A stretch of 64,000 nt of DNA from contig NZ_CP013187.1 in the NCBI RefSeq assembly GCF_001444405.1, positions 3,472,001-3,536,000 on the forward strand, read 5' to 3'. Source of the DNA: Pseudoalteromonas phenolica. Lineage in GTDB: Bacteria; Pseudomonadota; Gammaproteobacteria; Enterobacterales; Alteromonadaceae. Position numbers and translations under genes: made by a program. Of the stretch, positions 1 to 11,663 are shown in pieces. How positions within the stretch are numbered: the stretch's first letter is position 1; each line of letters opens with the position of its first letter. The notes beneath the pieces are model-generated. The model saw only the letters and a program-made list of their open reading frames with translations. It had not been told where the DNA came from and ran no database searches.

Positions 1-942
1 TCCAGCCAATGGCATACCTGTAGTAAACATATGGTGTGCCCATACAATAAAAGATAAAAATGCAATAGAAGAGGTTGCGTATACCATAGAAGAGTAACCA
101 AATAGCTTTTTCCGTGAAAAAGTCGGCACTATGGTCGAGATAATGCCAAATGCTGGCAGTATCATGATGTAAACTTCAGGATGACCAAAGAACCAGAAAA
201 TATGCTGGAACATAACCGGATCCCCGCCCCCCGCGGCATCAAAGAAACTAGTTCCAAAATACTTATCGGTAAGAACCATAGTGACAGCGCCAGCCAATAC
301 AGGCATTACAGCAATCAATAAAAAAGCCGTTATTAGCCAAGTCCATACAAAGAGGGGTAACTTCATCCATGTCATACCTGGGGCGCGTAAATTGACTATA
401 GTCACAATGACATTAATTGCGCCCATAATGGAACTAATACCCATGATATGAACGGCAAACACAAACAGTGCCGTATTATCGTTACTATATGTTGTGGATA
501 ACGGCGCATAGAAAGTCCAGCCAAACGCAGGGCCTCCACCTTCCATAAATAGTGAGGCAAGCAAGATTGCAAATGCAAAAGGTAAGATCCAAAAACTCCA
601 GTTATTCATTCTTGGCAGTGCCATATCTGGTGCGCCTATCATCATAGGGATCATCCAATTAGCTAAGCCTGTAAAGGCTGGCATAACAGCACCAAACACC
701 ATGATCAAACCATGTACTGTCGTCATTTGATTAAAAAAGTGCGGATCAACTAGCTGTAAACCAGGCTGAAAGAGTTCAGCCCGTATCACCATGGCCATGG
801 CCCCACCAATCAAAAACATCACTAAAGAAAAGATTAAATACAGAGAGCCGATTTCTTTATGGTTAGTCGTAAAGAGCCAGCGCTTTATGCCTGTAAGATG
901 CTCTTCATGAGCATGTTCTGAACTTTGAACCTGAGTACTCAT
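1..942 (-). CDS. ctaD: Cytochrome c oxidase subunit I, N-terminal part (runs off the left edge)
   Basis: The reverse strand encodes 314 codons with no stop, beginning MSTQVQSSEH and continuing to the window edge, so the C-terminal part is missing. It is the catalytic subunit of an aa3/caa3-type terminal oxidase in the inner membrane, carrying haem a and the haem a3-CuB centre. Visible signatures are TTVHGLIMVF (low-spin haem histidine), FGHPEVYIMILP (CuB histidine and the cross-linked tyrosine region) and WAHHMFTTGM near the edge (further CuB histidines). Several long hydrophobic helices are present. The start lies 2 bp downstream of the coxB stop, so the two are one operon. The subunit I identity is very secure. 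Confidence 0.95.
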   Translation of the reverse strand, partial: MSTQVQSSEHAHEEHLTGIKRWLFTTNHKEIGSLYLIFSLVMFLIGGAMAMVIRAELFQPGLQLVDPHFFNQMTTVHGLIMVFGAVMPAFTGLANWMIPMMIGAPDMALPRMNNWSFWILPFAFAILLASLFMEGGGPAFGWTFYAPLSTTYSNDNTALFVFAVHIMGISSIMGAINVIVTIVNLRAPGMTWMKLPLFVWTWLITAFLLIAVMPVLAGAVTMVLTDKYFGTSFFDAAGGGDPVMFQHIFWFFGHPEVYIMILPAFGIISTIVPTFSRKKLFGYSSMVYATSSIAFLSFIVWAHHMFTTGMPLAG

Positions 943-944
943 GA

Positions 945-2084
945 TTACTCTCCTGACGTTTTATCGATAAATGCTTGAACTTGACTAGGCTGAATAACTT
1001 CACCTGTATCATTACCCCAGCTATTACGTTTATATGTAATAACAGCCGCAATCTGTTTTACTGAAAGTTGCTTTGCAAACGCCTGCATTGCAGTGCCCGG
1101 ACGACCATTTAAAAGCACATCTATGTGCTCATCTAAGTCCCCTTTAACAACGGCATTATCTTTAAGGCCAGGAAAAACACCGGGAAGCCCCAACCCTGTA
1201 GGTTGATGACATGCAGCACAATAACCCATGTACACAGCTTGACCTTCCGTCATCAGTTCTTCTTTACTTAGAGTTTGTGACAGCAGTGCTTCTGCTTCTT
1301 TGGCAGCTTCGGTCTTAGCTAACTGTTGTTCAGTTAACCATTGTTCGAATTTATCAGGTGAGACAGCTTCTACTACAACAGGCATAAAGCCATGGTCTTT
1401 ACCACACAACTCAGCGCATTGACCGCGGTAAATACCTTCTTCATTTACTTTTGTCCATGCTTCATTGATAAAGCCTGGGTTAGCATCTTTCTTAACTGCA
1501 AAATCTGGTACCCACCATGAATGGATAACGTCATCTGACGTCATGAGAAATCTCACTTTTTTATTTGTAGGTATTACCAGCGGTTTATCTACATCCAATA
1601 GGTAGGTCTCAGTTTTTTCTTCCTCATTGTTAACCTGAGATAAAGGAGTAGATAAAACAGAAAAGAAATCGACGTCATGTCCAAGGTATTCATAATGCCA
1701 TTTCCACTGCGACCCAGTGACCTTGATTGTTATGTCAGCCTTGCTGGTATCTTCCATAGCAATCAAAGTCTTCGTTGCTGGAATTGCCATAATAACAAGA
1801 ATGAGAAAAGGAATTGCCGTCCAAACAATTTCTACTTTGGTACTTTCATGAAACTGTGCAGCAACAGCTCCCTTAGACTTTCTGTGTTTTATTAGCGCCC
1901 AAAACATCACAGAAAATACAATAAGACCAATGACACAACAGATAAGAAAGATGGTCATATGTAGTTCATACACACTATGACTTACATCAGTGACCCCTTT
2001 TCTCATGTTGTAGTCACTACTGGCTAGTGTAAGTGGACTTAGCAACAAAAAAGTAAGCAAATAAGCAAATTTACTTATTCTCAT
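945..2084 (-). CDS. coxB: Cytochrome c oxidase subunit II with fused cytochrome c domain
   Basis: The 379-residue protein accepts electrons from cytochrome c at the CuA centre and passes them to subunit I. The start MRISKFAYLL follows a GGGGGCG ribosome site. A longer in-frame reading from a TTG at 2192 adds 36 residues ahead of the signal peptide and is rejected. In order: signal peptide, two transmembrane helices (MTIFLICCVIGLIVF; PFLILVIMAIPA), the cupredoxin CuA domain with CAELCGKDHGFM, and a C-terminal cytochrome c domain with the haem motif CAACH and a downstream methionine in TAMQAF. The fused haem domain indicates a caa3-type subunit II. It is the first gene seen of the cox operon. 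Confidence 0.95.
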   Translation of the reverse strand: MRISKFAYLLTFLLLSPLTLASSDYNMRKGVTDVSHSVYELHMTIFLICCVIGLIVFSVMFWALIKHRKSKGAVAAQFHESTKVEIVWTAIPFLILVIMAIPATKTLIAMEDTSKADITIKVTGSQWKWHYEYLGHDVDFFSVLSTPLSQVNNEEEKTETYLLDVDKPLVIPTNKKVRFLMTSDDVIHSWWVPDFAVKKDANPGFINEAWTKVNEEGIYRGQCAELCGKDHGFMPVVVEAVSPDKFEQWLTEQQLAKTEAAKEAEALLSQTLSKEELMTEGQAVYMGYCAACHQPTGLGLPGVFPGLKDNAVVKGDLDEHIDVLLNGRPGTAMQAFAKQLSVKQIAAVITYKRNSWGNDTGEVIQPSQVQAFIDKTSGE

Positions 2085-2271
2085 ACGACGCCCCCATTTA
2101 TCGACTTCAGCAAAGAAGTCCGCAGTTAGAATTATTGGATGACCGTCATAGGATCCGACTAAAGTCGAAGGCAATACATGACCTATTAACAATTAGTCAA
2201 TAAATAAACAATTAGCAAGAAAGGTAAATAGAAGAATTTGGTATATAAAAATGGAAAACAAGAAGAGATCT

Positions 2272-2313
2272 GGTTAGCTGATTGGAGAAAAAGTAAGAAA
2301 AGATCAGCTAACC
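2272..2313. repeat. Perfect 11-bp inverted repeat with a 20-bp loop between lexA and coxB
   Basis: GGTTAGCTGAT at 2272-2282 is the exact reverse complement of ATCAGCTAACC at 2303-2313. The loop is purine-rich on the plus strand and pyrimidine-rich on the minus strand. It lies 23 bp past the lexA stop, so it may act as a long-looped transcription terminator or mRNA 3' structure for lexA. There is no strong T-run directly after it. It could alternatively be an operator for the cox operon. Confidence 0.5.
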
Positions 2314-2335
2314 TATTGTAATAACATGATTGATG

Positions 2336-2953
2336 TTACATCCAATTCGAATTTCTTATGACGCCGACAGCAAGGCCTTCAATGGCAAAAGATTCATGCT
2401 CAAGATCAACTTCAATTGGAGGAAACTCTTCATTTTCAGCGTGCAATAGCACTTTACGTCCTTTTTGCTCTAACCTCTTAACGGTTACATCGTTATCGAC
2501 TCTCGCAACAACAACTTGACCGTTTTGAGCCACTTGAGCTTTATGCACTGCCAAAAGATCGCCATCAAGAATGCCGATATCTTTCATACTCATTCCGTCA
2601 ACACGTAATAGGTAATCAGCAGCTGGCTTAAATAAACTTGGATCAACCTCGTAATGACTTTCGATATGCTCTTGAGCCAGAATAGGCTCACCAGCAGCAA
2701 CTTTACCAATCAAAGGGAGGCCAGCATCTTCAGAAGAGCCATCATCAACTAAACGTATACCACGGCTAGCCCCTGGCACCATTTCTATTACCCCTTTCTT
2801 AGCTAAGGCTTTCAAATGTTCTTCGGCCGCATTTGCACTTTTAAAACCAAGCGCATCTGCTATTTCAACACGAGTAGGAGGCATACCTGTATCTTTGATG
2901 AAGACTTTGATGAGTTCAAATACTTGTTCTTGTCGTTTCGTTAGTGGTCGCAT
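2336..2953 (-). CDS. lexA: LexA repressor, SOS response
   Basis: The 205-residue protein is the SOS transcriptional repressor. It binds CTGT-N8-ACAG operators and cleaves itself when RecA filaments form. An N-terminal winged-helix DNA-binding domain (about 1-70, PPTRVEIADALGF recognition region) is followed by the S24-type peptidase domain. The cleavage bond is Ala87-Gly88 in KVAAGEP, with nucleophile Ser122 in DGMSMKD and Lys159 in DVTVKRL. All three are offset by three from the E. coli positions A84-G85, S119 and K156. Two SOS boxes precede the start. The length matches the family. Confidence 0.97.
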   Translation of the reverse strand: MRPLTKRQEQVFELIKVFIKDTGMPPTRVEIADALGFKSANAAEEHLKALAKKGVIEMVPGASRGIRLVDDGSSEDAGLPLIGKVAAGEPILAQEHIESHYEVDPSLFKPAADYLLRVDGMSMKDIGILDGDLLAVHKAQVAQNGQVVVARVDNDVTVKRLEQKGRKVLLHAENEEFPPIEVDLEHESFAIEGLAVGVIRNSNWM

Positions 2954-2957
2954 ACAA

Positions 2958-2973
2958 CTGGTTTTCCATACAG
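2958..2973 (-). promoter_or_regulatory. SOS box proximal to lexA (one mismatch)
   Basis: CTGGTTTTCCATACAG fits the LexA operator CTGT-N8-ACAG with one mismatch (CTGG). It lies 4 bp upstream of the lexA start codon and overlaps the ribosome site region. Together with the box 25 bp further upstream it gives the dual-operator arrangement known from E. coli lexA. Confidence 0.7.
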
Positions 2974-2982
2974 GTAAAGATA

Positions 2983-2998
2983 CTGTGAGTATATACAG
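2983..2998 (-). promoter_or_regulatory. SOS box distal to lexA (perfect consensus)
   Basis: CTGTGAGTATATACAG is a perfect CTGT-N8-ACAG LexA operator with the usual AT-rich core. It lies 29 bp upstream of the lexA start and should give autoregulation. Confidence 0.9.
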
Positions 2999-3029
2999 TT
3001 ATCTAAAAATGGCAAACTAAATCTGGATA

Positions 3030-3180
3030 GATTTAATGCAATTAAGTGCAAAGTGTTAACGACAATGAGCGAAGCGAATACGTTTGCTTTGCGCAAGAAA
3101 GGTGTAAAAGGCTAGCGACAGCGAACGCAGTGAGAGCGCTTCTTTTGAGCAAGGTGCAGTTAGCTATTTTAGCAATTGCA
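3030..3180. repeat. Degenerate intergenic repeat downstream of rrn operon 1
   Basis: This non-coding stretch has AGTGCAAAG, an ACGACAATGAGCGAAGCGA-like string, TTTGCTTTGCGCAAG, and GCGAACGCAGTGAGAGCGC. The same words in the same order recur at 42515-42565, downstream of the second rRNA operon (AGTGCAAAGTTAATGACAACG, TTTGCTTTGCGCAAGG). It contains short palindromes and no credible ORF. I read it as a shorter, decayed member of the repeat family clustered at 42300-42650. Confidence 0.6.
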
Positions 3181-3194
3181 GAGGGACTTAAAGC

Positions 3195-3224
3195 AAAAAA
3201 GCCCGACTCTTTCGAATCGGGCTT
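3195..3224 (-). terminator. Rho-independent terminator of rRNA operon 1
   Basis: On the minus strand an AAGCCCGA/TCGGGCTT stem with the loop region TTCGAAAGAG is followed by six T residues, 12 bp past the 5S 3' end. The same hairpin follows the second operon at 42708-42737. Confidence 0.88.
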
Positions 3225-3236
3225 TCTTTAAATAGG

Positions 3237-3353
3237 TGCTTGGCAATGTTCTACTTTCACATGGGAGACCCACACTATCATCGACGCTGTTTCGTTTCAC
3301 TTCTGAGTTCGGCATGGAATCAGGTGGTTCCAAAACGCTATGGTCACCAAGCA
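3237..3353 (-). rRNA. rrf: 5S ribosomal RNA (rrn operon 1)
   Basis: The minus strand carries a 117-nt RNA starting TGCTTGGTGACC and ending with complementary CCAAGCA. The conserved 5S core CCATGCCGAACTCAGAAGTG is present. It is identical in length to the copy at 42750-42866. Ends are set by the terminal stem and may be off by 1-3 nt. Confidence 0.95.
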
Positions 3354-3447
3354 AATTTGGTTAAAATCTGGAAAAAATCTGATAATTCTAAAACTTTCTA
3401 CTTTAGTTCATATTAGCTTCTGAGCTAAAACCACTTTGGCGTTGTAT

Positions 3448-6327
<2,880 letters not shown>

Positions 6328-6501
6328 ATACAACCCAAAATGGTTTGTATCGTCAAAGACAGTTTTAACTTCGCCAGAAGTTAATATTGAATACTAAAGT
6401 AGACGCTAATAAACAATTAAATGTTTATCGGCATTGTTTTACTTTTGAAAACTCTTTTTAGAATTTCTTCTAAAAGAATTAATTATCAGCTTTTCCAAAT
6501 T

Positions 6502-6512
6502 TTTAAAGAGCA
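6502..6512 (-). promoter_or_regulatory. boxA antitermination element in the 16S-23S spacer, operon 1
   Basis: The minus strand reads TGCTCTTTAAA followed by an AT-rich run, matching the NusB/NusE boxA consensus TGCTCTTTAACA. It sits upstream of 23S, as in other gammaproteobacterial rrn operons. The equivalent in operon 2 is at 46029-46039. Confidence 0.75.
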
Positions 6513-6581
6513 AGAGAATTACTTCTCAGAGTTAAAGACTCTGAAGTCAAAGCATTTATCTATGAGGAGTAAGTAGTAAAG

Positions 6582-6657
6582 TGGTGGAGCTAAGCAGGAT
6601 CGAACTGCTGACCTCCTGCGTGCAAGGCAGGCGCTCTCCCAGCTGAGCTATAGCCCC
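6582..6657 (-). tRNA. tRNA-Ala(TGC)
   Basis: 76 nt on the minus strand, GGGGCTATAGCTCAGC through CTCCACCA, with encoded CCA. The anticodon loop CTTGCAC gives anticodon TGC. It is in the 16S-23S spacer of rrn operon 1, downstream of tRNA-Ile. The second rrn operon lacks it. Confidence 0.97.
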
Positions 6658-6683
6658 ACATTACTAGGAATACATTGTTTGAC

Positions 6684-6767
6684 CGAGCTTCTTTTTGAGG
6701 CAAGGCATAAAGCGAGGAAGTTTAGTTCGACTAAACGACGAGCTTTATAACGCAGCATCGAGAAGAA
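6684..6767. repeat. Palindromic element between the spacer tRNAs
   Basis: The centre GTTTAGT-TCG-ACTAAAC (6720-6736) is a perfect 7-bp inverted repeat. Longer imperfect arms flank it: GAGCTTCTTTTTGAGGC with GGCATAAAGC on the left, and GCTTTATAACGC with GCATCGAGAAGAAG on the right. It can fold into one extended hairpin. It looks like a dispersed REP/MITE-like intergenic palindrome sitting between tRNA-Ile and tRNA-Ala. It has no ORF. Confidence 0.6.
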
Positions 6768-6768
6768 G

Positions 6769-6845
<77 letters not shown>

Positions 6846-6921
6846 AAACAATGTTTGTGTTCTCTAATTCTATTCAACAATCATCTGTGTGGACACTACG
6901 AACAAATCTGTTCTAAATCGT

Positions 6922-8454
<1,533 letters not shown>

Positions 8455-8613
8455 AAAGTTTTTTGAATCCGAAGATTCGTGCTCAATGAATTCTGTATAA
8501 ATTGACTATATAGTCACTCATAAGAAATTGAGACTCTAAATTTTTTGCTCCTGAATCAAGAGCTGTTAGAACCCAATCTGTACGAGTGCCCACACAGATG
8601 ATTGCTTCATATT

Positions 8614-8624
8614 TTTAAAGAACA
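8614..8624 (-). promoter_or_regulatory. boxA antitermination element in the rrn operon 1 leader
   Basis: The minus strand reads TGTTCTTTAAA, close to boxA TGCTCTTTAACA. It lies between the P2 promoter and 16S, where leader boxA elements recruit Nus factors. Confidence 0.7.
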
Positions 8625-8670
8625 GTGTAACTCGATGAGTTACCGCAGACTCGCTGCGAAGTGGAGCGCC

Positions 8671-8698
8671 ATAATAACGACTTCACTTTTTATGTCAA
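8671..8698 (-). promoter_or_regulatory. rrn operon 1 promoter P2
   Basis: The minus strand has TTGACA, a 16-bp spacer and TATTAT, followed by a GC-rich discriminator GGCGCTCC typical of stringently controlled rRNA promoters. The same promoter is at 47862-47889. Confidence 0.85.
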
Positions 8699-8795
8699 CA
8701 CTTAATTTTAAAAAGTTATTTAAGATTAAGTTTTATTTGACTCGACATCGTTTTGATTTGCTTTTCAGCGTCTCGCCCCGTGTCAGTGGGGTCGC

Positions 8796-8823
8796 ATTAT
8801 AGGGAGATCATTTTTTTGATCAA
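8796..8823 (-). promoter_or_regulatory. rrn operon 1 promoter P1
   Basis: The minus strand has TTGATC, a 16-bp spacer and a perfect TATAAT, then discriminator GCGACCCC. The A/T-rich tract upstream could act as an UP element. The -35 hexamer differs from that of operon 2 (TTGCGC at 48009-48014). Confidence 0.8.
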
Positions 8824-8934
8824 CCCCTTTTTGCAATTAATTTTAAGAAATGTGTTCAACCGCTCAAAAAGAAATCAAAACCCTGTTTTTAGTCGCTTTT
8901 TGCTAACATTTAATACAGGTTATTTGCATTTGAA

Positions 8935-8960
8935 GACTAAGATCTAGTTAGATCTTAGTC
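8935..8960 (-). terminator. Stem-loop at the tesB 3' end
   Basis: GACTAAGATC and GATCTTAGTC form a perfect 10-bp stem around a 6-nt loop that includes part of the tesB stop codon. There is no T-run after it, so it may stabilise the 3' end more than terminate. Confidence 0.55.
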
Positions 8961-9807
8961 TCATCACGCCTTCTTGTATGGTGGAAGCAACTAATTCACC
9001 TTTTCTATTAAAGAATTGTCCCCTTACTAAACCACGACCACCACTCGCACTTGGACTATCGACACTATATAGCAACCATTCATCCATTCTGAATGGACGA
9101 TGGAACCACATAGCATGATCTATCGTTGCAACTTGCATATTAGGTTGTAAAAAAGAAAGTCCGTGCGGCTGCAACGCCGTAGGTAAGAACTCAAAGTCTG
9201 ACGCATATGCTAATAAGTAGTTATGTATACGTCTGTCATCAGGCATTGTGCCATTTGCCCTAAACCAAACATGCCTTTTAGCTTCAGTACTTTTTGGCTT
9301 AAAAGGGTTTTGAAAGTTTACCGGACGCATCTCGATAGGCATTTCGCAGGTAAATTTATTTCTAAGTTGCTCAGGAATTAGATCTGCATGTTCTTGGTAA
9401 AACTCAAGTGATGACTTAAGGGTTTCTGGTGCTGGGACATCAGGCATCTCTGTTTGATGAGATAACCCCTCTTCATCCCCCTGAAAAGAAGCTGTCATAT
9501 AAAAGATAGGTTTACCATATTGGATTGCACAAACACGTCGTGTACTGAAGCTTCTCCCATCTCTGATAGTTTCAACATCATAAACAATTGGTTTGCTGGC
9601 ATCGCCCGGACGTAAAAAGTATGAATGCAAAGAATTAACATAGCGATCTGCTGGCAACGTATATTTGGCTGCTGATAGGGCTTGTCCCATTACCTGACCA
9701 CCAAATACCTGAGGGAAACCTAAATCTTGGCTTTGGCCCCTATAAATCCCTTGTTCAATTTCTTCTAATGAAAGAAGTGACAGTAAATTCTCTAATACCT
9801 GACTCAT
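8944..9807 (-). CDS. tesB: Acyl-CoA thioesterase II
   Basis: The 287-residue cytosolic enzyme hydrolyses medium- and long-chain acyl-CoA to free fatty acid and CoA. It is a double hot-dog protein of the usual TesB length. Recognisable pieces are YRGQSQDLGFPQVFGGQV near the N-terminus, HSYFLRPGD in the first hot-dog domain, and TIDHAMWFHRPF plus STIQEGVMR in the second. The last two carry the catalytic Asp and Gln of E. coli TesB (D204, Q278). It stands alone, divergent from the EVE-domain gene. Its 3' end runs into the rrn operon 1 promoter region. Confidence 0.95.
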   Translation of the reverse strand: MSQVLENLLSLLSLEEIEQGIYRGQSQDLGFPQVFGGQVMGQALSAAKYTLPADRYVNSLHSYFLRPGDASKPIVYDVETIRDGRSFSTRRVCAIQYGKPIFYMTASFQGDEEGLSHQTEMPDVPAPETLKSSLEFYQEHADLIPEQLRNKFTCEMPIEMRPVNFQNPFKPKSTEAKRHVWFRANGTMPDDRRIHNYLLAYASDFEFLPTALQPHGLSFLQPNMQVATIDHAMWFHRPFRMDEWLLYSVDSPSASGGRGLVRGQFFNRKGELVASTIQEGVMRLRSN

Positions 9808-9932
9808 AACTCATCATCCTCAAACAACATAACGATTTAATCATACTACACGTATCTGATTATTGTGTATTTACCTTGCTCAGCTTTGTCATTTCATCAA
9901 CAATATTAAAAAATATTAATCTGAAGGTTTTT

Positions 9933-10400
9933 ATGGCTTATTGGTTATTCAAAACAGAGCCTGATGCATTTTCTATTGATGATTTAAAGAATGCACAGGA
10001 GCAAAGTACTTTTTGGGAAGGTGTAAGAAACTATCAGGCACGAAACTTTTTAAGAGATGATGTCAAATTAGGTGATCAGATCTTTATTTACCACTCCAGC
10101 TGTAAAGTGCCTGCAATTGTCGGGATCGCAGAAGTAACAGAAGAAGCACACCCAGATCCCCACCAATTCGATCCAAGTAGTGATTACTTTGATGAAAAAT
10201 CTAAGCCAGACTCCCCAAAATGGTTTGGTGTCACTGTTCAGTTTAGAGAAAAGTTAAGGCCTATCTCTCTGAAACAGATTAAGGCAGATCCTAGAATTAT
10301 CGACTTACCCCTCAAAAAAGCAGGCCGATTGTCTATCATGCCTGTTACAGAGGAAGAGTTTTTATTATTGAAACATTATCATAATAGCGAGCAGCTTTAA
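9933..10400 (+). CDS. EVE domain-containing protein
   Basis: A 155-residue single-domain protein. MAYWLFKTEPD, TFWEGVRNYQARNFLRD and FIYHSSCKVPAIVGIAEV are hallmark EVE-family segments (PUA/YTH-like fold, proposed to bind modified bases). The start follows GAAGG with good spacing; a longer reading from 9876 has no support. In other bacteria such solo EVE proteins often sit near cell-division or stress genes and are not biochemically well defined. Here the neighbours (tesB, K+ channel) give no functional clue. Confidence 0.9.
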   Translation: MAYWLFKTEPDAFSIDDLKNAQEQSTFWEGVRNYQARNFLRDDVKLGDQIFIYHSSCKVPAIVGIAEVTEEAHPDPHQFDPSSDYFDEKSKPDSPKWFGVTVQFREKLRPISLKQIKADPRIIDLPLKKAGRLSIMPVTEEEFLLLKHYHNSEQL

Positions 10401-10412
10401 TTGCTCGCTATT
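10383..10412. terminator. Bidirectional terminator between the EVE gene and the K+ channel gene
   Basis: AATAGCGAGCA and TGCTCGCTATT form an 11-bp stem with an 8-nt loop that includes the EVE stop codon. T residues follow on the plus strand. It serves two convergent genes. Confidence 0.8.
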
Positions 10413-10427
10413 TTCACTTCAGAAAGC

Positions 10428-11594
10428 CTATTTGATTTCTGACCATTTCACTTCTGCAGGTAGAATGCGCTCAGGTGAAATATAGTGAAGAATATCACCG
10501 CCTTTAATCTGATAATGTAAAGGTGGATTCAAATCCATATTAAACGCGTTCAGATCATGGGCAACCCCCAAAATAATTGCATCGTGTTTTTCTTTGAAAT
10601 AATGGAAAAAAGCAGAGAAAGGCAGTGCTGCAATATTTTCAGGTAACCGCACACTGAACTGAGTATCACCATGTAAAGTTGAGAGTAATTCCTCTTGCAC
10701 TCTACTGGAACCAGGATCTTGCATAGCGCGGACTAAGATCTCCGCTGATTTAGTGCTCGAACACTCTACGTTTTTACAATGAGTACGAAGCAAATTCACT
10801 TTACTCTCATCAATGAAGTGCGCGCTAATATGTGCCGATTCTTTTATCAATGGACTTATCATTAGTGCAGTGGTGAAGGTCTGATCATCGTCTTTGCCAT
10901 CAATGATGATTTTATCAGCTTGGGAAATAGCAATTCGCTCTAGCTCTTTTTCTTCCGTAAAGCTTGTTAAATGCGCAAATTCGACTTCAGAATAGTTGGC
11001 AAGTGGATGCTCTTCGAGATCATTGACGGCAAGTACGATTTGTCGATCTTTTCTTTTACTATCGGCAAGTATGTAATCAACAATCTTTTTTGTTCTCTGC
11101 TCATGCCAGCCAAAGATAACGATGTGATCAGCTAAGTGTGCTAAGTTTTTATTTCCTGTCATTGCTCTTTTTACCCAAAATGTAACTAACTGCCCGACTT
11201 TGCCGAGCAAGACGCCAAACAGTGCTAATCCAAATGGAATTTGAAATAGTGCCACTACCCAACGACCCATAGGGGTTACTGCACTCATGTCGCCGTACCC
11301 TACTGTTGAGGTGGTCACAACATAATAATAAAAATAGGTATTGAGCCCTAATAGCTCAGTTTCGTTTGCAGCAAGAAGAAGTAGCCAAGTCACAGCTATA
11401 TGCAACACTGTTACTGTCATTAATAACTGCCAACTAGCTCTGTCTATATGTGCTCTCAAGAGCATAGCTAGTTTTTTAAAATACAAAGGCATAGCTAAAA
11501 TAATTGAATTCAATGATATTGTCACAATACGCGATATCCATGTGCTTGCAAATACCACTTTCAATAAATCTAAGATAGACTTGTACCAATACAT
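10428..11594 (-). CDS. Potassium channel protein with TrkA-N (RCK) domain
   Basis: A 388-residue inner-membrane protein resembling Kch/MthK-type channels. It has hydrophobic N-terminal segments, a two-helix pore unit with the selectivity filter TVGYGD at residues 97-102, and then a cytoplasmic TrkA-N/RCK domain from about 155 (HIVIFGWHEQRTKKIVDYIL region, Rossmann-like). The fold predicts a K+ channel gated by a nucleotide or ion bound to the RCK domain. The C-terminal part (about 280-388) is less conserved. It is divergent from cheV. Whether it is orthologous to E. coli Kch is not certain, so no symbol is given. Confidence 0.9.
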   Translation of the reverse strand: MYWYKSILDLLKVVFASTWISRIVTISLNSIILAMPLYFKKLAMLLRAHIDRASWQLLMTVTVLHIAVTWLLLLAANETELLGLNTYFYYYVVTTSTVGYGDMSAVTPMGRWVVALFQIPFGLALFGVLLGKVGQLVTFWVKRAMTGNKNLAHLADHIVIFGWHEQRTKKIVDYILADSKRKDRQIVLAVNDLEEHPLANYSEVEFAHLTSFTEEKELERIAISQADKIIIDGKDDDQTFTTALMISPLIKESAHISAHFIDESKVNLLRTHCKNVECSSTKSAEILVRAMQDPGSSRVQEELLSTLHGDTQFSVRLPENIAALPFSAFFHYFKEKHDAIILGVAHDLNAFNMDLNPPLHYQIKGGDILHYISPERILPAEVKWSEIK

Positions 11595-11663
11595 AATCAG
11601 GTTTATTAGATTTCTCTCTTTTGTCAGGTATACTAAATTTATCTTCTATAAAAGGATAACGAC

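Noticed and set aside
2085..2192. N-terminal extension of coxB from a TTG
   Set aside because: It would put 36 residues before a normal signal peptide and lacks a good ribosome site. ATG at 2084 is preferred.
3046..3231. Small ORF between lexA and 5S
   Set aside because: It runs through the repeat and into the rRNA terminator, has no ribosome site, and its protein has low-complexity repeats of the intergenic words.
6684..6767. Integron attC site
   Set aside because: A palindromic core is present, but there are no recognisable GTTRRRY/RYYYAAC boxes in proper place and no cassette or integrase.
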